From Qipengyuania pelagi (GTDB taxonomy: Bacteria > Pseudomonadota > Alphaproteobacteria > Sphingomonadales > Sphingomonadaceae): a stretch of DNA of 64,000 nucleotides. The stretch spans positions 1-64,000 of the forward strand of contig NZ_WTYD01000002.1 of the NCBI RefSeq assembly GCF_009827295.1, written 5' to 3'. The translations under genes and the position numbers were made by a program. The notes below the pieces were generated by a model. The model was not told the DNA's origin and did no database searches. It worked only from the letters and a program-made list of their open reading frames with translations. Positions 61,983 through 64,000 of the stretch are shown piece by piece. The first letter of the stretch is position 1. Every line of letters starts with the position of its first letter.

Positions 61983-62888
61983 CTACCGCGCCGCCTTGCG
62001 GCGCAGCCATGCTGTCAGTTCATCGTTCCAGTCTGTGTCGCGTGACGACGGCTTGCGAACGTGGATCGTCCGCGCATCGCGGGCATAAGCGGCCAGGGCA
62101 CGCGACGCAGCCAGCTCGCCGCCAGCATCGTGATCGACGAAAAGGTGAAGCTCGGTCACGCTCTCGGGTACGCTGACGAGGCCGAAGCGCTCATTGCCCA
62201 AGGTCGCCCAGACGGGAATGCCGGTGAGAGCATAGGCCGACATCGCGCTCTCGACCCCCTCGGCAAGGCCAAGCTTGCCGGAGGCCGGAGCGAAGAGGCG
62301 GACAGCTGCTTCGCCGAGCGCGCCGAGCGCGCGCTTCGGTTTGTCGAAATCGGCCTTGGCATTGCCCGAAAGGAACGTGCGATGGATGGCGATCGGCCCC
62401 ACGTCGAGGCTGACCGCCGCAATCATGGCCGGCAAAAAACGGGTGCGTCCCTTCGGACCAAGAGGCGTTCGTGGATGGAAGCGGAGCGCCGGAGATGCTG
62501 CGAGGATGCCGCGGCTCTCGAGGTAGGACTTTGCTGGACTCGCGCGTAACGGCTGTGCGTCGCGCCAGATGCGCAAGGCAGCGGCCGAAGGCTTCGCTGC
62601 AGGACCAGTGTCCATCGTGGGCTCGATTGCACCTCCCGAGAACCAGGCTGACGCCGGTACACCTTCACTCACCAGAGCAGCCAGCACGCTCTGCTGATCA
62701 CATCCCGCAAAACAATGGAAAAGGATCGCTTTTTGGCCGAGCGACACACCGAGTGACGGCGTACGGTCGTCATGCGCAGGGCAGCAGGCCATGCCTTTTG
62801 TGCCGGACCATTTGCCGCCCCGGTTTTCACAGATGCGGCGGGCGGCTTCTTCCAAAGAGCTTATCTTGGTGGAATATCGGTGGGACAT
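61983..62888 (-). CDS. Toprim-domain primase-like protein
   Basis: A 301-residue protein of mobile elements. The N-terminal CHC2-like zinc finger is CCPAHDDRTPSLGV (C35/C36, H39) and FHCFAGCD (C59, C63). The central region (about 85-190) matches the DUF7146 type, and the C-terminal toprim domain has the catalytic glutamate in GLAEGVESAMSA and the acidic LFVDHDAGGE. It would prime DNA synthesis during replication or transfer. The start at 62888 was chosen just before the zinc finger; 47 further codons upstream look noncoding. Confidence 0.88.
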   Translation of the reverse strand: MSHRYSTKISSLEEAARRICENRGGKWSGTKGMACCPAHDDRTPSLGVSLGQKAILFHCFAGCDQQSVLAALVSEGVPASAWFSGGAIEPTMDTGPAAKPSAAALRIWRDAQPLRASPAKSYLESRGILAASPALRFHPRTPLGPKGRTRFLPAMIAAVSLDVGPIAIHRTFLSGNAKADFDKPKRALGALGEAAVRLFAPASGKLGLAEGVESAMSAYALTGIPVWATLGNERFGLVSVPESVTELHLFVDHDAGGELAASRALAAYARDARTIHVRKPSSRDTDWNDELTAWLRRKAAR

Positions 62889-63103
62889 GGCACATCGCGA
62901 TCCTTTCGGCTCGCTCACAAAGGCCCTCCTCCCCTCCAGCCCTTCTGTGTTGTAAGAACAGGTCGGAGGGGATTCACGTCTGCACTGCGAGCCCGTCGAT
63001 TTGAGCGTCACATCGACATCGCCGCTCACCCGCGAGGTCTACCGATTATTCGTAGTGACTTCTCACTAGCGCCATTGATCCTTATTGCTGCCCCACGACC
63101 TGG

Positions 63104-63358
63104 TCAGTTTAGATCATGCGACACGTTACCTAATCGAAAATTCCAGTCCGATCTTTCCTTTTGCAAATCGCGTCGTGCCTTCGAAAGGTAGTCCCGCCAA
63201 GTCCGTCGATGAGTGATATGGCTGATTTTGCCGGGCTTGCTCATTCCCGCCATCGCGGCAACCGCCATTCTGCTATGGCCGGGTTGATCATTTTCACGAG
63301 CGAATAATGTCTTCGCGCGTTCGATTTCCTCGTCTGAATAATGCATTCGATGCTCCAT
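63104..63358 (-). CDS. Small basic protein, unknown function
   Basis: An 84-residue basic, helical protein (MEHRMHYSDEEIERAKTLFA...). The middle, RMAVAAMAGMSKPGKISHI, could be a helix-turn-helix, and the C-terminus is rich in Arg, Lys and Asp. No family recognised. The start at 63358 was chosen over a longer version. The 320 bases upstream (63359-63679) show no other gene or repeat that I can support. Confidence 0.45.
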   Translation of the reverse strand: MEHRMHYSDEEIERAKTLFARENDQPGHSRMAVAAMAGMSKPGKISHITHRRTWRDYLSKARRDLQKERSDWNFRLGNVSHDLN

Positions 63359-63679
63359 CGGGTTGGACCTGCGAGAGCGTTCGAACGAAATTCGGCGAAC
63401 CCTCTGCAGGGTCCGCCGGTTAACCTCCAACTGGAGGACGGGACCTCGGAATTCTTCCGAAGCTGTCGGCTTGTGCCGACATGCGTGACGTTTGCGATAT
63501 AGTCGCTGAGACAATTCGCGCAACTGCACAGCGACTTTTGAAGTACGATGGTCAAGCCGCGGCCTAGCGACCGCTCACCAGCGCCTCTCCACTCAGTCAT
63601 GGTCATTGTAAGCCTCGTGCAGGAGGCGGTGAAGCATCTTCCTTCGGTAAATCTGCTTCAAGCGAAAGAGCACAAAAAC

Positions 63680-63723
63680 ATGACATATCATTTCTATTTG
63701 CGGAATTTCGCATGATATGTCAT
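63680..63723 (+). promoter_or_regulatory. Operator and promoter of the HipB-like regulator
   Basis: ATGACATATCAT (63680-63691) and ATGATATGTCAT (63712-63723) form a perfect 12-base inverted repeat, 20 bases apart. Between and across them lie a -35-like TTGCGG (63698-63703) and, 17 bases on, a -10-like CATATA (63721-63726). The start codon follows at 63734, giving an almost leaderless transcript under autorepression. Confidence 0.72.
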
Positions 63724-63733
63724 ATATCGGACC

Positions 63734-64000
63734 ATGCCCCGTTCGTCTCGAGCTGCTAGCGGACTACCGCCCCAGAGCCAACGTGCGATTACACGGCTAG
63801 GTAAGGATATCGCCCTTGCTCGCCGCCGGAGAAAACTTCCTCAGCGTTTAATGGCCGAGCGCATGATCGTCTCGGTTCAAACGCTGCAACGCCTCGAAGC
63901 GGGAGATCCTACCGTGGGCCTCGCGGTTCTGGCGAGCGCCCTGCATGTCCTGGGGATGACACAGCGCCTTGCCGAGCTGGTAACCCCAGACAGTGACCGG
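63734..64000 (+). CDS. HipB-like Xre-family regulator (cut by window end)
   Basis: The first 89 codons of a protein with an Xre helix-turn-helix (about 20-75; RLGKDIALARRRRKLPQRLM...RMIVSVQTLQRLEAGDPTV), then LAVLASALHVLGM. The layout matches HipB-type antitoxins of HipBA persistence systems, in which the kinase HipA follows directly; that gene would lie beyond the window. The near-perfect upstream inverted repeat is the kind of operator HipB binds. The reading frame is open to the last base. Confidence 0.68.
   Translation, partial: MPRSSRAASGLPPQSQRAITRLGKDIALARRRRKLPQRLMAERMIVSVQTLQRLEAGDPTVGLAVLASALHVLGMTQRLAELVTPDSDR

Noticed and set aside
1..64000. CRISPR arrays, tRNA or rRNA genes, integrase or attachment sites
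   Set aside because: No regularly spaced repeats, tRNA-like cloverleaf, rRNA sequence, recombinase motif or insertion-sequence end was noticed on reading; a covariance-model and IS search would be needed to exclude them fully.

Overview
The window looks like a heavy-metal resistance island on the chassis of a decayed plasmid or integrative element. The host is most likely an alphaproteobacterium of the Sphingomonadales (Sphingomonas, Novosphingobium or Erythrobacter type). This is inferred from the style of the proteins: an HWE histidine kinase, DUF3363 relaxase, toprim primase, RES-Xre pair and Met/His-rich CopB. The DNA is evidently GC-rich, but no composition was computed and no database was searched. 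No rRNA, tRNA, CRISPR array, integrase or intact insertion sequence was recognised.

Layout. 1-1520: HWE-type sensor kinase and convergent receiver-only regulator. 1660-4447: divergent merR | merT-merP-GDCCVxC-reductase operon with a textbook 19-bp-spacer MerR promoter. 4529-5938: YnfA-family membrane protein and Acr3 arsenite pump. 5972-10492: mobility wreckage, namely traG cut after its Walker A motif, an intact RES-Xre toxin-antitoxin, a relaxase without its N-terminus joined to the first 67 codons of ssb, and two small plasmid genes. 10779-17883: a minus-strand copper operon (copA, copB and accessories) headed by a CnrY/CnrX/CnrH-like anti-sigma, periplasmic sensor and ECF sigma triad. 18017-25655: plus-strand genes for a methyltransferase, a DUF411 protein, a permease, a glutaredoxin-MauE fusion, a 2TM channel, a DUF305 protein and sulfur/persulfide proteins. 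26014-31897: an orphan MerT-like protein, a 1-Cys peroxiredoxin, a very large epimerase/membrane fusion, a Cys-pair-rich CBS protein and a CueR-like regulator. 31970-43976: a long CueR-type copper/silver regulon (Met-rich periplasmic protein, CusCBA, CusF-like lipoprotein, multicopper oxidase, copper P-type ATPase). 43994-47134: an FTR1 iron permease fused to cytochrome c behind a Fur-like box, and a CDF transporter divergent from a CadR/PbrR-like regulator. 47272-50303: an aldehyde dehydrogenase and a TPP enzyme. 50396-60471: three CDF transporters plus CzcCBA. 60796-64000: more backbone (ParE/Phd pair, remnant helicase-like gene, toprim primase, and a HipB-like regulator cut by the window end).

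How the parts work together. Copper/silver is probably handled twice: by periplasmic oxidation and sequestration (copAB operon; second multicopper oxidase; CusF-like proteins) and by export (P-type ATPase to the periplasm, CusCBA across the envelope). Zn/Cd/Co goes through CzcCBA plus CDF pumps, Hg through MerT/MerP and a flavoprotein reductase, arsenite through Acr3. Thiol and redox proteins (peroxiredoxin, glutaredoxin fusion, persulfide-type hydrolase) sit among them. Three MerR-family regulators have recognisable operators. Most interesting are the CnrYXH-type triad wired to copper genes rather than nickel/cobalt efflux, three CueR-like sites within about 1 kb, a GC-rich stem-loop repeat present twice, and exact truncation scars that show how the element eroded.
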